Shown here: one piece after another, positions 25,133-34,097 of the stretch
Numbering within the stretch: position 1 is the stretch's first letter
Layout: every line of letters begins with the position of its first letter
Assembly (NCBI GenBank): GCA_964445765.1
Contig: CAYULD010000001.1
Coordinates: forward strand, 1-64,000
DNA: 64,000 bases
Direction of reading: 5' to 3'
Source of the DNA: JANPLD01 sp964445765
GTDB lineage: Bacteria > Pseudomonadota > Alphaproteobacteria > Rickettsiales > UBA8987
Made by a program: the position numbers and the translations under genes
The notes under the pieces: model-generated
Seen by the model: the letters and a program-made list of their open reading frames with translations, nothing else
Told to the model about the DNA's origin: nothing
The model's database searches: none

Positions 25133-26491
25133 TTAATAGGGCAGGGAGATTGTAACCCTTAAACCACCTAGATGGCTTCTAGATAGTTTTATATCACCAC
25201 CATGTTTATGAATAATATCTCTAGCGATAGTAAGCCCAAGCCCAACACCGCCAGTTTCTTTGTGTTTATGGGCATCAAGTTTATAAAAAGGCTGGAACAC
25301 TTTTTCAATTTTGCTATCTGGAATGCCCTCACCATCGTCATCAATAAAAATATGCAGAAATTTATTATCTTCCTTTTGGGCTCTAATTAAAATATTATTT
25401 GCGTATTTAGCCGCATTATCAACAAGATTATTAACACTTCTTGCAAAATATTCTGGCTTTAAGCTGTAATAAATGCCTTCTGGAATATCAATTTTAATTT
25501 TAGTTTTTTGGGTCTGATGAGATTTTGTAATTTTATCTAAATATAATTTCAAATCTACTTCTGTTAAATTTTCAATGTGATGCTCTGGCGATTCCATAAG
25601 AGTATAATGCATATAACCTTCAATGATATTTTGCATTTCATTGAGGTTCGCTTCAATTTCCCTTTTTATTTTTCCATCAGTAATATTGGGCGTTAATTCT
25701 CTAGATTTTGAAATAATATTTTTTATATCTTGTGAAACCTGCACTAATGTTTGCGTGCGAGAATTTATTAGCCTTCTAATTCTCTCTTTCATTTCAATGA
25801 AGGCAATTCCAGCAAGCCTAATTTCTTTAGCACCTGACGGCTTAAAGCTACGCATTTCTCTACCTTTGCCGAAATTTTCAGCGGCTTTGGAGAGAAATAA
25901 AATACTTCTAACTTGTCCTCTCAAAAAGCCGATTGATAAAATTACTAAAATTAATGCGGAGCTTAAAACCCATAAAATAAAAATATAGGAAGTGGGGTTT
26001 GCAACTCGCTTGCTAGAGAAAATTATATTAAGGGCGAAGTTATCAACCTGCATTACAAGCCTTAATTTATCTGAGCCATATTTGAATAATGCAACATCAT
26101 TCTGCACACGAGATCTAATATTATCAACCAATTCAGAATATTCACTGCTTATATCATTGGTTTTATCAAGGCTGGAGGCCTCTTCAATAAAAGCATCTAA
26201 ATCTAAATAAAGTTTTGATGCCTCAATAACACTTTCCCTATCATCTTCTGAAACATTGGTTATGCCATTTGCAAGCAGGGCAACATCTCCAGCTAAACTA
26301 TTAGACATATTGCGGGTTAGGCTTTCCCAGTGCCTTTCATAAAAGAAATAAACTGTAACGAATTGCACTAAAATTAATGGCAGAATAGATATGGTTAAAA
26401 ACCTTGCATAAAGCCCTTTTGGAAGCCAAATTCTCAGCCTATCAAAAAATAAATTTAAGAAATTTGAAATTTTAGAAATTATATTATTCAC
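25133..26491 (-). CDS. EnvZ-like sensor kinase lacking the phospho-acceptor histidine
   Basis: A 452-residue membrane protein with the plan of EnvZ: TM1 (about 29-50), a periplasmic part, TM2 (about 168-188), HAMP, a dimerisation helix pair, and an HATPase domain. The ATP lobe looks intact: N box NNLVDNAAKYA, G1 DDGEGIPD, F box FQPFYK, G2 GGVGLGLTIA. At the phosphorylation site EnvZ has VSHDLRTPL, whereas here it is VSQDIKNII, so the histidine is Gln254 (codon CAA, 25730-25732). The surrounding helices (NEMQNIIEGYMHYTL) still align. It may be a phosphatase, an allosteric partner or a pseudokinase. No ompR-type gene is adjacent; it diverges from tsaE. Confidence 0.88.
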   Translation of the reverse strand: MNNIISKISNFLNLFFDRLRIWLPKGLYARFLTISILPLILVQFVTVYFFYERHWESLTRNMSNSLAGDVALLANGITNVSEDDRESVIEASKLYLDLDAFIEEASSLDKTNDISSEYSELVDNIRSRVQNDVALFKYGSDKLRLVMQVDNFALNIIFSSKRVANPTSYIFILWVLSSALILVILSIGFLRGQVRSILFLSKAAENFGKGREMRSFKPSGAKEIRLAGIAFIEMKERIRRLINSRTQTLVQVSQDIKNIISKSRELTPNITDGKIKREIEANLNEMQNIIEGYMHYTLMESPEHHIENLTEVDLKLYLDKITKSHQTQKTKIKIDIPEGIYYSLKPEYFARSVNNLVDNAAKYANNILIRAQKEDNKFLHIFIDDDGEGIPDSKIEKVFQPFYKLDAHKHKETGGVGLGLTIARDIIHKHGGDIKLSRSHLGGLRVTISLPY

Positions 26492-26548
26492 CTATTAAAT
26501 TTATTTATTATAAAAACTATTTAGGGTTTTATTACAATAAAATTTTTT

Positions 26549-26986
26549 ATGAAAGAAGAATTTATTTCTAATTCGCAAGCAGATACAGAAAATTTTGCAA
26601 AAAAAATTGCAAAATTAATAGCAAATAAGCCTTGCACAATATTATTAAAAGGTAATCTGGGGGCGGGTAAAACGGCTTTTTCAAGGGGCTTTATTAAAGA
26701 AATTTGTGATGATGAAAATCTCATAGTTTCAAGCCCAACTTTTGTAATATCATATAGTTATAAGGCAAAAAACGGCGTGGAGGTTAGGCACCTTGATTTA
26801 TATCGCTTAAATAAGCCTTCTGACATCTATGATTTAGACATTGAATATGCCTTTGAAAACTGCATTACGCTTATTGAGTGGCCAGAAATCCTATCAGGGC
26901 AAGAGCCTAAAGAATATTATTTAGTAGAGTTTGAGTATCTTTCCGAAAATCAAAGGAAAATAAATATAGAAAACTATAAGATATAA
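26549..26986 (+). CDS. tsaE: tRNA threonylcarbamoyladenosine biosynthesis ATPase TsaE
   Basis: TsaE is the P-loop ATPase partner of TsaD and TsaB in making t6A37 of ANN-decoding tRNAs. The 145-residue protein has Walker A GNLGAGKTAF, the SSPTFVISYSY loop, HLDLYRL and the ECITLIEWPE-like stretch (NCITLIEWPEIL) with the conserved Glu-Trp-Pro. The length is slightly below average but complete. It diverges from the EnvZ-like gene across 57 bases and is followed by a palindromic element. tsaB and tsaD are not in the window. Confidence 0.94.
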   Translation: MKEEFISNSQADTENFAKKIAKLIANKPCTILLKGNLGAGKTAFSRGFIKEICDDENLIVSSPTFVISYSYKAKNGVEVRHLDLYRLNKPSDIYDLDIEYAFENCITLIEWPEILSGQEPKEYYLVEFEYLSENQRKINIENYKI

Positions 26987-27003
26987 TTGCATTTTGGCAC
27001 ATA

Positions 27004-27050
27004 TGTCATCCTGAAACCAGAGCGAAGCGAAGGTGAAGGATCTAAAAATT
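27004..27050 (+). repeat. Truncated family A palindromic element
   Basis: TGTCATCCTGAAACCAGAGCGAAGCGAAGG and the bases to GGATCT match the first half of the element at 62571, then similarity ends at the 3' end of the neighbouring lipoprotein gene. The second half appears lost or replaced. It lies between two convergent genes. Confidence 0.65.
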
Positions 27051-27636
27051 AATATCCAACATTTTGTTGTGGAACTAATAATTCTTGAACATTTAACTGC
27101 TCATTAGTTTGCATTGTTCTACCTTGAATTGTTGCACCTCTATTATTTGAAGTTCTCATAGTGTTAGCTCTAATAGGAGCTGAAATATTATTCGCATTTC
27201 TAGTTAAATCATTTGAGGTTTGAAAATTATTTTCATTAGTAGGCATTATGGGGCTATTTTGCTCACAAACTACAATTGCAGTTAAATAAGGAAATTTCTG
27301 ATTGCCTGTATCTTGAGGGTTTGCCTGCATTTTATCAGCATCACCCTTTGATGTGATTTCATAATTATATCTGCCACCTTTGCACGCCCTAGCTGCCTCT
27401 TTGTTTAAGATGCTATAAGCTGTTTCCATAGGTGTTCCGGCTGGTGCTTTAATAGATACCTGAAAGCCTTGCACCATTGCACTTGATGCACCACCACTAC
27501 CAGCACTTATGCCTAGTTTATCAACTGCATCTTTATCACCTCTAAATTTGAAAGGGCTTTCAAGAGTTTCATAACCACAAGATGAAATTGCCAATGCTAA
27601 AGATAAAATTAAAGATAGTGAAAAAGTTTTTTTCAT
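27049..27636 (-). CDS. Lipoprotein of unknown function
   Basis: A 195-residue protein starting MKKTFSLSLILSLALAISSC, a lipoprotein signal with lipobox ISSC. I start it at this ATG; the open frame reaches 21 codons further through a TTG that lies in a repeat. Residues 40-120 contain a plausible folded part with a conserved-looking ARACKGGRYNYEITSKGDA segment, similar in feel to small outer-membrane lipoprotein domains; the C-terminal third is Asn/Thr/Arg-rich and likely disordered. It is on the same strand as and downstream of ctaB and a 61-residue gene. Confidence 0.72.
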   Translation of the reverse strand: MKKTFSLSLILSLALAISSCGYETLESPFKFRGDKDAVDKLGISAGSGGASSAMVQGFQVSIKAPAGTPMETAYSILNKEAARACKGGRYNYEITSKGDADKMQANPQDTGNQKFPYLTAIVVCEQNSPIMPTNENNFQTSNDLTRNANNISAPIRANTMRTSNNRGATIQGRTMQTNEQLNVQELLVPQQNVGY

Positions 27637-27701
27637 AAAAAGATAAAATAGAATTTTATTAATTAAGATATTAACTACATTAGATAGAATTTTCTGCAAT
27701 A

Positions 27702-27721
27702 AAAAAATCAGATTAGTTTAT
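27702..27721 (-). repeat. 20-base direct repeat, distal copy
   Basis: The 20 bases read on the minus strand as ATAAACTAATCTGATTTTTT recur exactly at 27912-27931, where they are the last codons of ctaB with its TGA stop. The two copies are 210 bases apart and bracket a 61-residue gene. Confidence 0.8.
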
Positions 27722-27725
27722 ATGA

Positions 27726-27911
27726 TTATTTTTGATTTTGTTGTTGCTCTTGCTCCCAAACTCTCATAGCTGTCAAGCCATCTGGCATAACTATAGAAGT
27801 AGGAACTTGTGCTTTTTCATCATATAAAGGCTGTGGCCTTAATGCTTCTGGATTTTTAGGGTCAAAAACTGTCTTATCTGTAGCTGGCTTTATTTCCTCT
27901 TCATTGCTCAT
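27726..27911 (-). CDS. Small hydrophilic protein of unknown function
   Basis: A 61-residue, soluble, charged protein (MSNEEEIKPATDKTVFDPKN...), Pro- and Gln-rich, ending in EQEQQQNQK. It has no signal peptide or membrane helix and I do not recognise it. It starts 6 bases after the ctaB stop, so it is almost certainly co-transcribed. Small genes next to ctaB often relate to oxidase assembly, but the usual ones are membrane proteins, so no function is proposed. The gene lies within a 210-base segment bounded by 20-base direct repeats. Confidence 0.6.
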   Translation of the reverse strand: MSNEEEIKPATDKTVFDPKNPEALRPQPLYDEKAQVPTSIVMPDGLTAMRVWEQEQQQNQK

Positions 27912-27931
27912 AAAAAATCAGATTAGTTTAT
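27912..27931 (-). repeat. 20-base direct repeat, copy in the ctaB end
   Basis: Identical to 27702-27721. This copy contains the ctaB stop codon and the six T bases before the next ATG. Confidence 0.8.
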
Positions 27932-28817
27932 CTATAACCATAAAGGTAAATAGCAGAAATAAATAAAGGATTGAAAATCCAAACATTTTTTTGCAATTTG
28001 CTTCAATGGGGTTTTTGAAAACTTTGTAAGAATGATAAATGAAATTAAGCCCAAGGATTAACGCAGAAGTTAGATATAAAAAGCCAGAAAATCCATAAAA
28101 ATAAGGTATAAGAGTAACTATAAAGAGTGCAACGCTATATAAAAGCATTTGCTTTTTAGTTTCTTCAACTCCGAAAATAACTGGCATCATAGGTATATTT
28201 GCCCTTTTATAATCCTCATTTTTATATATGGCTAACGCCCAAAAATGTGGGGGTGTCCAAAGAAATATTATCAAAAATAAAATAATTGGGATAATTGAAA
28301 TATCACCAGTTACCGCCGCCCAACCTATCATTGGTGGAAATGCACCAGCAGCACCACCAATTACAATGTTTTGAGGAGTGCTAGGTTTTAGCCAAATTGT
28401 ATATATAAATACATAGAATAAAATTGCACAAAGCAATAAAAAAGCAGAGGTTATATTTACCGCAAAAGCCATTAAGAAAACTGAAAAAAAGGCTAATATT
28501 CCAGCAAAATCAAGGGCGTTTTCTGGCTTAATTCTGCCTTGTGGTAAAGGGCGGTTTTCTGTTCTTTTCATTAATTTATCAGTTTCCCTTTCATACCACA
28601 TATTTATTGCACCACTAGCACCTGAGCCAATAGTTATACAAAAAATTGCAATAAAAGCTATTAAAGGGTTGATTTCACCGGGTGCAAGCAACATTCCGCA
28701 CAAGCCGGTAAATACAACAAGGCTCATCACACGAGGTTTTAGCAGAGAAATATAATCCCTAATTTCTGCTAACTGTGATGCATAATCCTTAGAGTTTTTA
28801 AGAAAATCTGTGTTCAT
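27918..28817 (-). CDS. ctaB: Protohaem IX farnesyltransferase
   Basis: CtaB (Cox10/CyoE) adds a farnesyl group to haem b to form haem O, on the way to haem A for cytochrome oxidase. It is a UbiA-type membrane prenyltransferase of 299 residues with seven to nine helices. The conserved NMWYERETDKLMKRTENRPLP motif with the Asp and basic residues and the later YKRANIPMMPV are present. It is far from ctaD (55.3 kb), whereas in most alphaproteobacteria the two are neighbours. It diverges from an unknown gene and leads a small cluster with two unknown genes. Confidence 0.96.
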   Translation of the reverse strand: MNTDFLKNSKDYASQLAEIRDYISLLKPRVMSLVVFTGLCGMLLAPGEINPLIAFIAIFCITIGSGASGAINMWYERETDKLMKRTENRPLPQGRIKPENALDFAGILAFFSVFLMAFAVNITSAFLLLCAILFYVFIYTIWLKPSTPQNIVIGGAAGAFPPMIGWAAVTGDISIIPIILFLIIFLWTPPHFWALAIYKNEDYKRANIPMMPVIFGVEETKKQMLLYSVALFIVTLIPYFYGFSGFLYLTSALILGLNFIYHSYKVFKNPIEANCKKMFGFSILYLFLLFTFMVIDKLI

Positions 28818-28912
28818 TAACTATTTATTAATAATTATATGTTATAAATATTTATGGTGAAATTCAATTACAATTAAAAATTTATTTAACAAAAAAAATT
28901 AAAAGGTTTTTT

Positions 28913-29713
28913 ATGTCTAACGAAATTCAAAGTGCAAATCAAGTATCAAATCCCAAACCAGTTTTATATATTGCGGTTTCAAAAAAAGGTGAATTTAGGG
29001 GGGCATATTTAGATAATGGTGTTAATGATGGCACTGAATTTAAAACACCTACAGAAGATACATTTAGAATTTATGCTGAAGACATTTATGATTCTAGTAG
29101 TATACAGAGAGGTTTTAAATGTTATAGTTCAGAAATCTTCAATAAATATGCAATGTATGAAGCTCTTGAAGGGATTAATAATTTTATAAAAAAAAATAAT
29201 ACTGAAATAGTTTTTGTAAGAGATATAGAAGGTTTGAATTTATCGGATAAAAGATCTCAGGTTATTTTAGCAAGACCTGATGCTGATGAATACGAGAATA
29301 ATAATCTGAAACAAAAATTTTGTGAAAAAAACAACTTAAATAAAAGTGGTGAGAATATTTTTACTCAATATTTTGATAATCTATCAACAAAAATAAAATT
29401 GAAATCACAAGGTGAGGAATTAGCTATTGATATAGTTGAAAAAATTTTGCAAGATGGAAAATTAGACAAAAATGAGCTGATAAATATTTGTTCTTTTATT
29501 AACAATAATGCTCTAGATATAAAGTTTGAAGCAAGTAAAGATAAAGAAGGAAGTCTTGTTGAATTTCCAATTCAGCAAATATTAGATGGATTAATTTCTG
29601 ACAATATAAAGGTTACTGTTACTGATCCAGCAACTGATCGGGCATTTTATGCTTCTTATTATAAAAATGTTGAAGGAAATACAGAAATAAAAAAAGGACC
29701 AGTTAGGGAATAA
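28913..29713 (+). CDS. Hypothetical cytosolic protein
   Basis: I do not recognise this 266-residue protein. It has no signal peptide or membrane segment and is rich in Asn, Lys, Glu and Ile. Residues 15-40 (PVLYIAVSKKGEFRGAYLD) and 225-255 (IKVTVTDPATDRAFYASYYK) look like beta strands and could form one domain interrupted by a helical middle (residues 95-205). An AAAAGG sequence about 6 bases before the ATG is a reasonable ribosome-binding site. It stands alone between divergent ctaB and the convergent YfiR-like gene. Confidence 0.65.
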   Translation: MSNEIQSANQVSNPKPVLYIAVSKKGEFRGAYLDNGVNDGTEFKTPTEDTFRIYAEDIYDSSSIQRGFKCYSSEIFNKYAMYEALEGINNFIKKNNTEIVFVRDIEGLNLSDKRSQVILARPDADEYENNNLKQKFCEKNNLNKSGENIFTQYFDNLSTKIKLKSQGEELAIDIVEKILQDGKLDKNELINICSFINNNALDIKFEASKDKEGSLVEFPIQQILDGLISDNIKVTVTDPATDRAFYASYYKNVEGNTEIKKGPVRE

Positions 29714-29730
29714 AAAATTTATAAGATTTT

Positions 29731-30252
29731 CTAATATAATCTATCTGCTGCTTCAAGAAGTTTAGAGCTAACTATAATATCTTTCTTAACTTTTTTATAT
29801 GAGTTAATTGCAAACCTATATTCATTATCAAACTTAAAAATCTCAACAGTGCCAGCGAATATTGGTATAAAATCAGGGTAATCAGAAACTGTAATCATTA
29901 TATTTAATTTAGATTTTAGATTTTTCAAAATATTATTGATGCCATTATAACCAATTGATTTACTTAAAAAAATCAGGCTGCAGCTGGAAAGCTCTGGCGA
30001 ATAATTTGGGAATTCTTGAGTATCAATATTTGCAATTCTTGGGCTTCTAGATGCGAACATTAAAAAACCAGATTTAAGTGTTTTATCACCAACAATACAA
30101 ACTTTTTTAACTTCATTATCAACTGCTAAATAATTTGCTATACGAAATAATTGAAAAGATTTTATTTGCAAAAGTGTCTCATTAGAATAAGAAGCCTTAG
30201 GGCTTATAAGAAAAGCTAGGAGAAATAATATGATTAATCTAAAAACTAGCAC
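29731..30252 (-). CDS. YfiR-like periplasmic protein (DUF4154)
   Basis: A 173-residue protein with a signal peptide (cleavage after about SYS-NET, residue 23). The remainder fits the YfiR/DUF4154 pattern: a first helix (LQIKSFQLFRIANYL), VCIVGDKTL, CSLIFLS, an ITVSD turn and the closing SSKLLEAADRLY. In Pseudomonas YfiR is a periplasmic repressor of the diguanylate cyclase YfiN, tied to cell-envelope redox state. No YfiN-like cyclase gene is next to it here, so its partner is unknown. Confidence 0.75.
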   Translation of the reverse strand: MLVFRLIILFLLAFLISPKASYSNETLLQIKSFQLFRIANYLAVDNEVKKVCIVGDKTLKSGFLMFASRSPRIANIDTQEFPNYSPELSSCSLIFLSKSIGYNGINNILKNLKSKLNIMITVSDYPDFIPIFAGTVEIFKFDNEYRFAINSYKKVKKDIIVSSKLLEAADRLY

Positions 30253-30355
30253 TTTGATAAAAAATATAAATTGATTTAAGCAACAAATTTTGCAATATCA
30301 GCTAACAAATTTTACTTATATTTGGAAGCCCCAAAACCTAATAAATATATTAAAT

Positions 30356-32212
30356 ATGAAATCAAATAAAATTAGTTCAAATTTTATCTATTGTATAATT
30401 TTTATACAAGCAATTTTCTTCTCATTTCCAGTTTATGCTGAAGATTGTTTTGAAGGGTATTATTGTGGTAACGCATTAAAGTTATTTGGCAAGCCAACTT
30501 TTGAAACTAATCTCAAAAAATTCAAATATGTCAACCCAGATGCTCCAAAGGGTGGTGATGTTAAATATGCTGCTATTGGAACTTATGATAGCTTAAATGG
30601 TTATATATTAAAAGGTGTTTCAGCAACAGGGCTTGGGCTTATTTATGATAATCTTATGGTTTCTAACAATGATGAAATATTTACTAGATACCCCCTTATT
30701 GCTGAAAGGGTTATGGTTGCAAAAGATAAAAAATCAATGATTTTTGTTCTTAATAAAAAAGCAAAATGGCATGATGGAAAAGCAATTACCGCTGATGATT
30801 TAATCTTTACTTTTGATACCCTACTTAACAAAGGTAACCCTTTTTATAAATCATATTATTCTGATGTTGAAAGCGTTGAAAAGCTAGATAAAAGAATTGT
30901 TAAATTTAATTTTAAGAGAGATAATAATCGTGAACTTCCTTTCATTTTAAGTGAACTTCCTGTTCTTCCTAAACATTATTGGAAAGATAGGGAATTTGAT
31001 AAAACCACCCTAGAAGCACCTCTTGGCAGTGGGCCTTATAAAATTTCTAAAGTTGATGTAGGCAAAACTATTGAATATGAAAGGGTTGCAGAATATTGGG
31101 GCAAAGATTTGCCTGTTAATATCGGCAGATATAATTTTGATAAAATAACCTATGAATATTATCGTGATGAAACAGTTGCCGTAGAAGCTCTTAAAGCTGG
31201 TGCATATGATATGAGGCAAGAAAATATCGCAAGAATATGGGCTAATGCATATAATATTCCGCAACTTGAAACAGGTGAGTTTGTTAAAGAAGAAATTCCG
31301 CATAAATTACCAACTGGAATGCAATGCTTTGCGCTGAATCTCAGAAAAGATAAATTTTCTGATGTTCGCGTTAGAAAAGCACTTGAGCTTGCTTTTGATT
31401 TTGAATGGACAAATAAAACAATTTTTTATAGCTCATATACTAGGTCTAGAAGTTATTTTTCAAACTCTATTTATGAAGCAACTAGCCTGCCAGAAGGTAA
31501 AGAGTTAGAAATTTTATTACCCTTTAAGGATAAAATTCCTGAAACTATTTTTACTGAAGAATATAACCCACCAGTTACAGATGGCACAGGCAGAAATAGA
31601 GTAAACCTTATGAAAGCTAGGGCTTTACTAGAAGAAGCAGGCTGGAAAATTAATGCCGGCAAACTTACTAATAATAAAGGTGAAGTTTTTGAAGTAGAAT
31701 TTTTAACAAATTCTTCAACATTTGATAGAATTATTGAGCCATACGGGCAAAATTTAAGAAAGTTAGGTATAATCGCAAAAACAAAATTTGTTGACCCAGC
31801 TCAATATCAAAGAAGGCTTGATGATTTTGATTTTGATATGGTGGTTACAACTCTCGGCGGAAGTTCCGTTCCCGGAAATGAACTAGTAGATATGTTCCAT
31901 TCATCAATGATAAATGTTGAGGGAAGTGGAAATATAATGGGTATAAATAACCCTGTGGTTGACTCAATTATAGATACAATTATTACTGCAAAAGATAAGG
32001 AAACCCTTATTTATGGGGCTTCTGCGTTAGATAGAGTTTTACAGCATAATTATTATGTTGTGCCTCACTGGAATTTGCCTGCATTTAGGCTGGTTTATTG
32101 GAATAAGTTTGGCAAGCCAGATAAAAGCCCTAAATATGGCCTTGCCACAGATAGTTGGTGGTATGATGAAAAATCAGAAGCAAAATGGATAATTAAAAAA
32201 GAGAATAAATAA
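30356..32212 (+). CDS. Periplasmic peptide-binding protein, YejA type
   Basis: A 618-residue family 5 solute-binding protein for an ABC transporter of oligopeptides or related compounds. I start it at the ATG giving MKSNKISSNFIYCIIFIQ, since this yields a signal peptide cleaved after VYA; 22 further upstream codons are open but unsupported. FKYVNPDAPKGGDVKYAAIGTYDSLN is the YejA-group start of the mature protein, and the substrate-cleft region GLGLIYDNLMVSNNDE follows. No yejBEF permease genes are adjacent; an ABC-F gene comes next but it is not a transporter subunit. Confidence 0.88.
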   Translation: MKSNKISSNFIYCIIFIQAIFFSFPVYAEDCFEGYYCGNALKLFGKPTFETNLKKFKYVNPDAPKGGDVKYAAIGTYDSLNGYILKGVSATGLGLIYDNLMVSNNDEIFTRYPLIAERVMVAKDKKSMIFVLNKKAKWHDGKAITADDLIFTFDTLLNKGNPFYKSYYSDVESVEKLDKRIVKFNFKRDNNRELPFILSELPVLPKHYWKDREFDKTTLEAPLGSGPYKISKVDVGKTIEYERVAEYWGKDLPVNIGRYNFDKITYEYYRDETVAVEALKAGAYDMRQENIARIWANAYNIPQLETGEFVKEEIPHKLPTGMQCFALNLRKDKFSDVRVRKALELAFDFEWTNKTIFYSSYTRSRSYFSNSIYEATSLPEGKELEILLPFKDKIPETIFTEEYNPPVTDGTGRNRVNLMKARALLEEAGWKINAGKLTNNKGEVFEVEFLTNSSTFDRIIEPYGQNLRKLGIIAKTKFVDPAQYQRRLDDFDFDMVVTTLGGSSVPGNELVDMFHSSMINVEGSGNIMGINNPVVDSIIDTIITAKDKETLIYGASALDRVLQHNYYVVPHWNLPAFRLVYWNKFGKPDKSPKYGLATDSWWYDEKSEAKWIIKKENK

Positions 32213-32244
32213 TCTTAATTTATATAATTAGTTAATAGTGCCTA

Positions 32245-34095
32245 ATGTCTAATTTATTACTCTCTGTTTCTGATGCAATGGTTACCTTCGGTAACAAGCC
32301 ATTATTTGAAGATTTATCTTTCAATATTCATCAAAGCGATAGAATTTGTTTGGTGGGAAAAAATGGCTCTGGCAAAACTACTCTTATGAGTGTTATAAGC
32401 GGTTATAAAGAGCTTGATAGGGGTAAAAGAATAATTGCACCTAATATTAAAATTGGTTATCTTGAGCAAGATGTATCTTTCAACTCCGATGAAACAGTTT
32501 TCAACTTCATTTTTAATATTTTACCAGAAGAAAAACAAACCGAAGATTATCACTACCTAGTATATTTTGTTACTGAGCCTTTAGAATTAAACCCAAATGA
32601 AAAGATGAAAAACCTATCAGGTGGGCAGTTAAGAAGGGCTTGTTTAGCTAGATCACTTGTTGAAGAGCCTGATATTCTAATGCTTGATGAGCCAACCAAT
32701 CACCTAGATTTAGCAGGCATAGAATGGCTGGAAATTTTTCTAAAAAATTATCGCGGTGCTTTTTTATGCGTTAGCCACGATAAAACTTTTCTTAAAAATA
32801 TTTCCAATAAAGTTTTTTGGCTTGATAGAGGTAAAATAAGGGTTTGCCCTAGGGGCTTTGAGCATTTTGAAGAATGGTCTGAGATGTTGCTTGATCAAGA
32901 AGCAAGAGAACTTCAAAGGCGAAAAAAAATTATGGAAGCTGAAGTTGAATGGGCAACGAAAGGCATTAAGGCACGTCGAAAAAGAAATGTTCGCAGGGTT
33001 GAAGAAATCAAAAAAGCGAGAGAAAAACTAAAGCAAGATATCTCAAGTTATAAGCACGCAATTAAAAAAATTGAAATAAAACCAGCAGATGTTGAGCTTG
33101 ATAGTAAAATTGTTTCAGAGTTTTATAATGCATCAAAATTTTTTGAAACGGAAAATGAAAATCAGAAAATTATATTAGATAAATTCAATCTTAAAATTAC
33201 TAAAGGTGATAGAATTGGAATTCTAGGGAAAAACGGTAGTGGCAAAACCAGCTTTCTTAAAATGCTTTTAGGGCAAATTAAACCTGATGCAGGCTCTGTA
33301 AAATTGTCAAAAACTGTTCAATATTCGTATTTTGATCAAAAAAGAATTGATTTGGATAATTCAAACACGCTTTGGCAAACATTATGTCCCGAAGGGGGTG
33401 ATTTTGTTAATGTTGCAGGTAAACAAATGCATGTTTGTGGCTATCTTAAAAAATTTATGTTTGATCCCAAAGATGCAAAAAATATGGTGGGAACACTCTC
33501 AGGCGGGCAAAAAAACCGCCTTATGCTTGCAAAAGTTTTAGCAAATCCGGGCAATCTTCTTATTCTTGATGAGCCAACTAATGATTTAGATATGGATACA
33601 TTAGATATGCTAGAAGATATACTTTCTGCATATAAAGGCACACTTTTAGTTGTTAGCCACGATAGAGATTTTTTAGACCAAATTGTTACTAGAATTTTAG
33701 CATTTGAAGGTAATGGTAAGGTTGAAAATCTAGTTGGTGGCTATAGTGATTATTTAGAATATAAGCAAAGTTTAGAGCCTGAAAATCAAAATAAGAAAAT
33801 TATAGCAAAATCTGCAAATAATAATCAAAAAAATATAATTGAAAAATTACCAGAAAAGCCAAAACAAAAGAAATTATCATATAAAATGCAATATGATTAC
33901 GATAATATACCAGAGCAAATTAAAGAAGTTGAGCAGAAGATTAAAGAGCTTAATCAAAAATTATTAAATCCAGATTTTTATAGCAATGATTATGAAAATT
34001 TCCTAAAAGCCTCTGAGGAATTATCAAAATTGCAGGAAGAACTTGGTAAATTAGAATCACGCTGGCTTGAAATTGATGAAATTATAAGTGCCTAA
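32245..34095 (+). CDS. uup: ABC-F family ATPase, Uup type
   Basis: A 616-residue protein with two ABC ATPase domains and no membrane part. First domain: Walker A GKNGSGKTT, signature LSGGQLRRA, Walker B ILMLDEPTNHLD; second: GKNGSGKTS, LSGGQKNRL, LLILDEPTNDLD. A charged linker lies between (about 215-275), and the C-terminal 80 residues form a coiled coil (IKEVEQKIKELNQKL), the Uup arrangement. ABC-F proteins act on ribosomes; Uup also affects precise excision of transposons. It follows the YejA gene by 32 bases and ends 2 bases from convergent trhO. Confidence 0.92.
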   Translation: MSNLLLSVSDAMVTFGNKPLFEDLSFNIHQSDRICLVGKNGSGKTTLMSVISGYKELDRGKRIIAPNIKIGYLEQDVSFNSDETVFNFIFNILPEEKQTEDYHYLVYFVTEPLELNPNEKMKNLSGGQLRRACLARSLVEEPDILMLDEPTNHLDLAGIEWLEIFLKNYRGAFLCVSHDKTFLKNISNKVFWLDRGKIRVCPRGFEHFEEWSEMLLDQEARELQRRKKIMEAEVEWATKGIKARRKRNVRRVEEIKKAREKLKQDISSYKHAIKKIEIKPADVELDSKIVSEFYNASKFFETENENQKIILDKFNLKITKGDRIGILGKNGSGKTSFLKMLLGQIKPDAGSVKLSKTVQYSYFDQKRIDLDNSNTLWQTLCPEGGDFVNVAGKQMHVCGYLKKFMFDPKDAKNMVGTLSGGQKNRLMLAKVLANPGNLLILDEPTNDLDMDTLDMLEDILSAYKGTLLVVSHDRDFLDQIVTRILAFEGNGKVENLVGGYSDYLEYKQSLEPENQNKKIIAKSANNNQKNIIEKLPEKPKQKKLSYKMQYDYDNIPEQIKEVEQKIKELNQKLLNPDFYSNDYENFLKASEELSKLQEELGKLESRWLEIDEIISA

Positions 34096-34097
34096 AA

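Noticed and set aside
26993..27015. TGGCAC followed by ATATGTCATC as a sigma-54 promoter
   Set aside because: The -12 GC element is missing and the sequence is part of a palindromic repeat between convergent genes.
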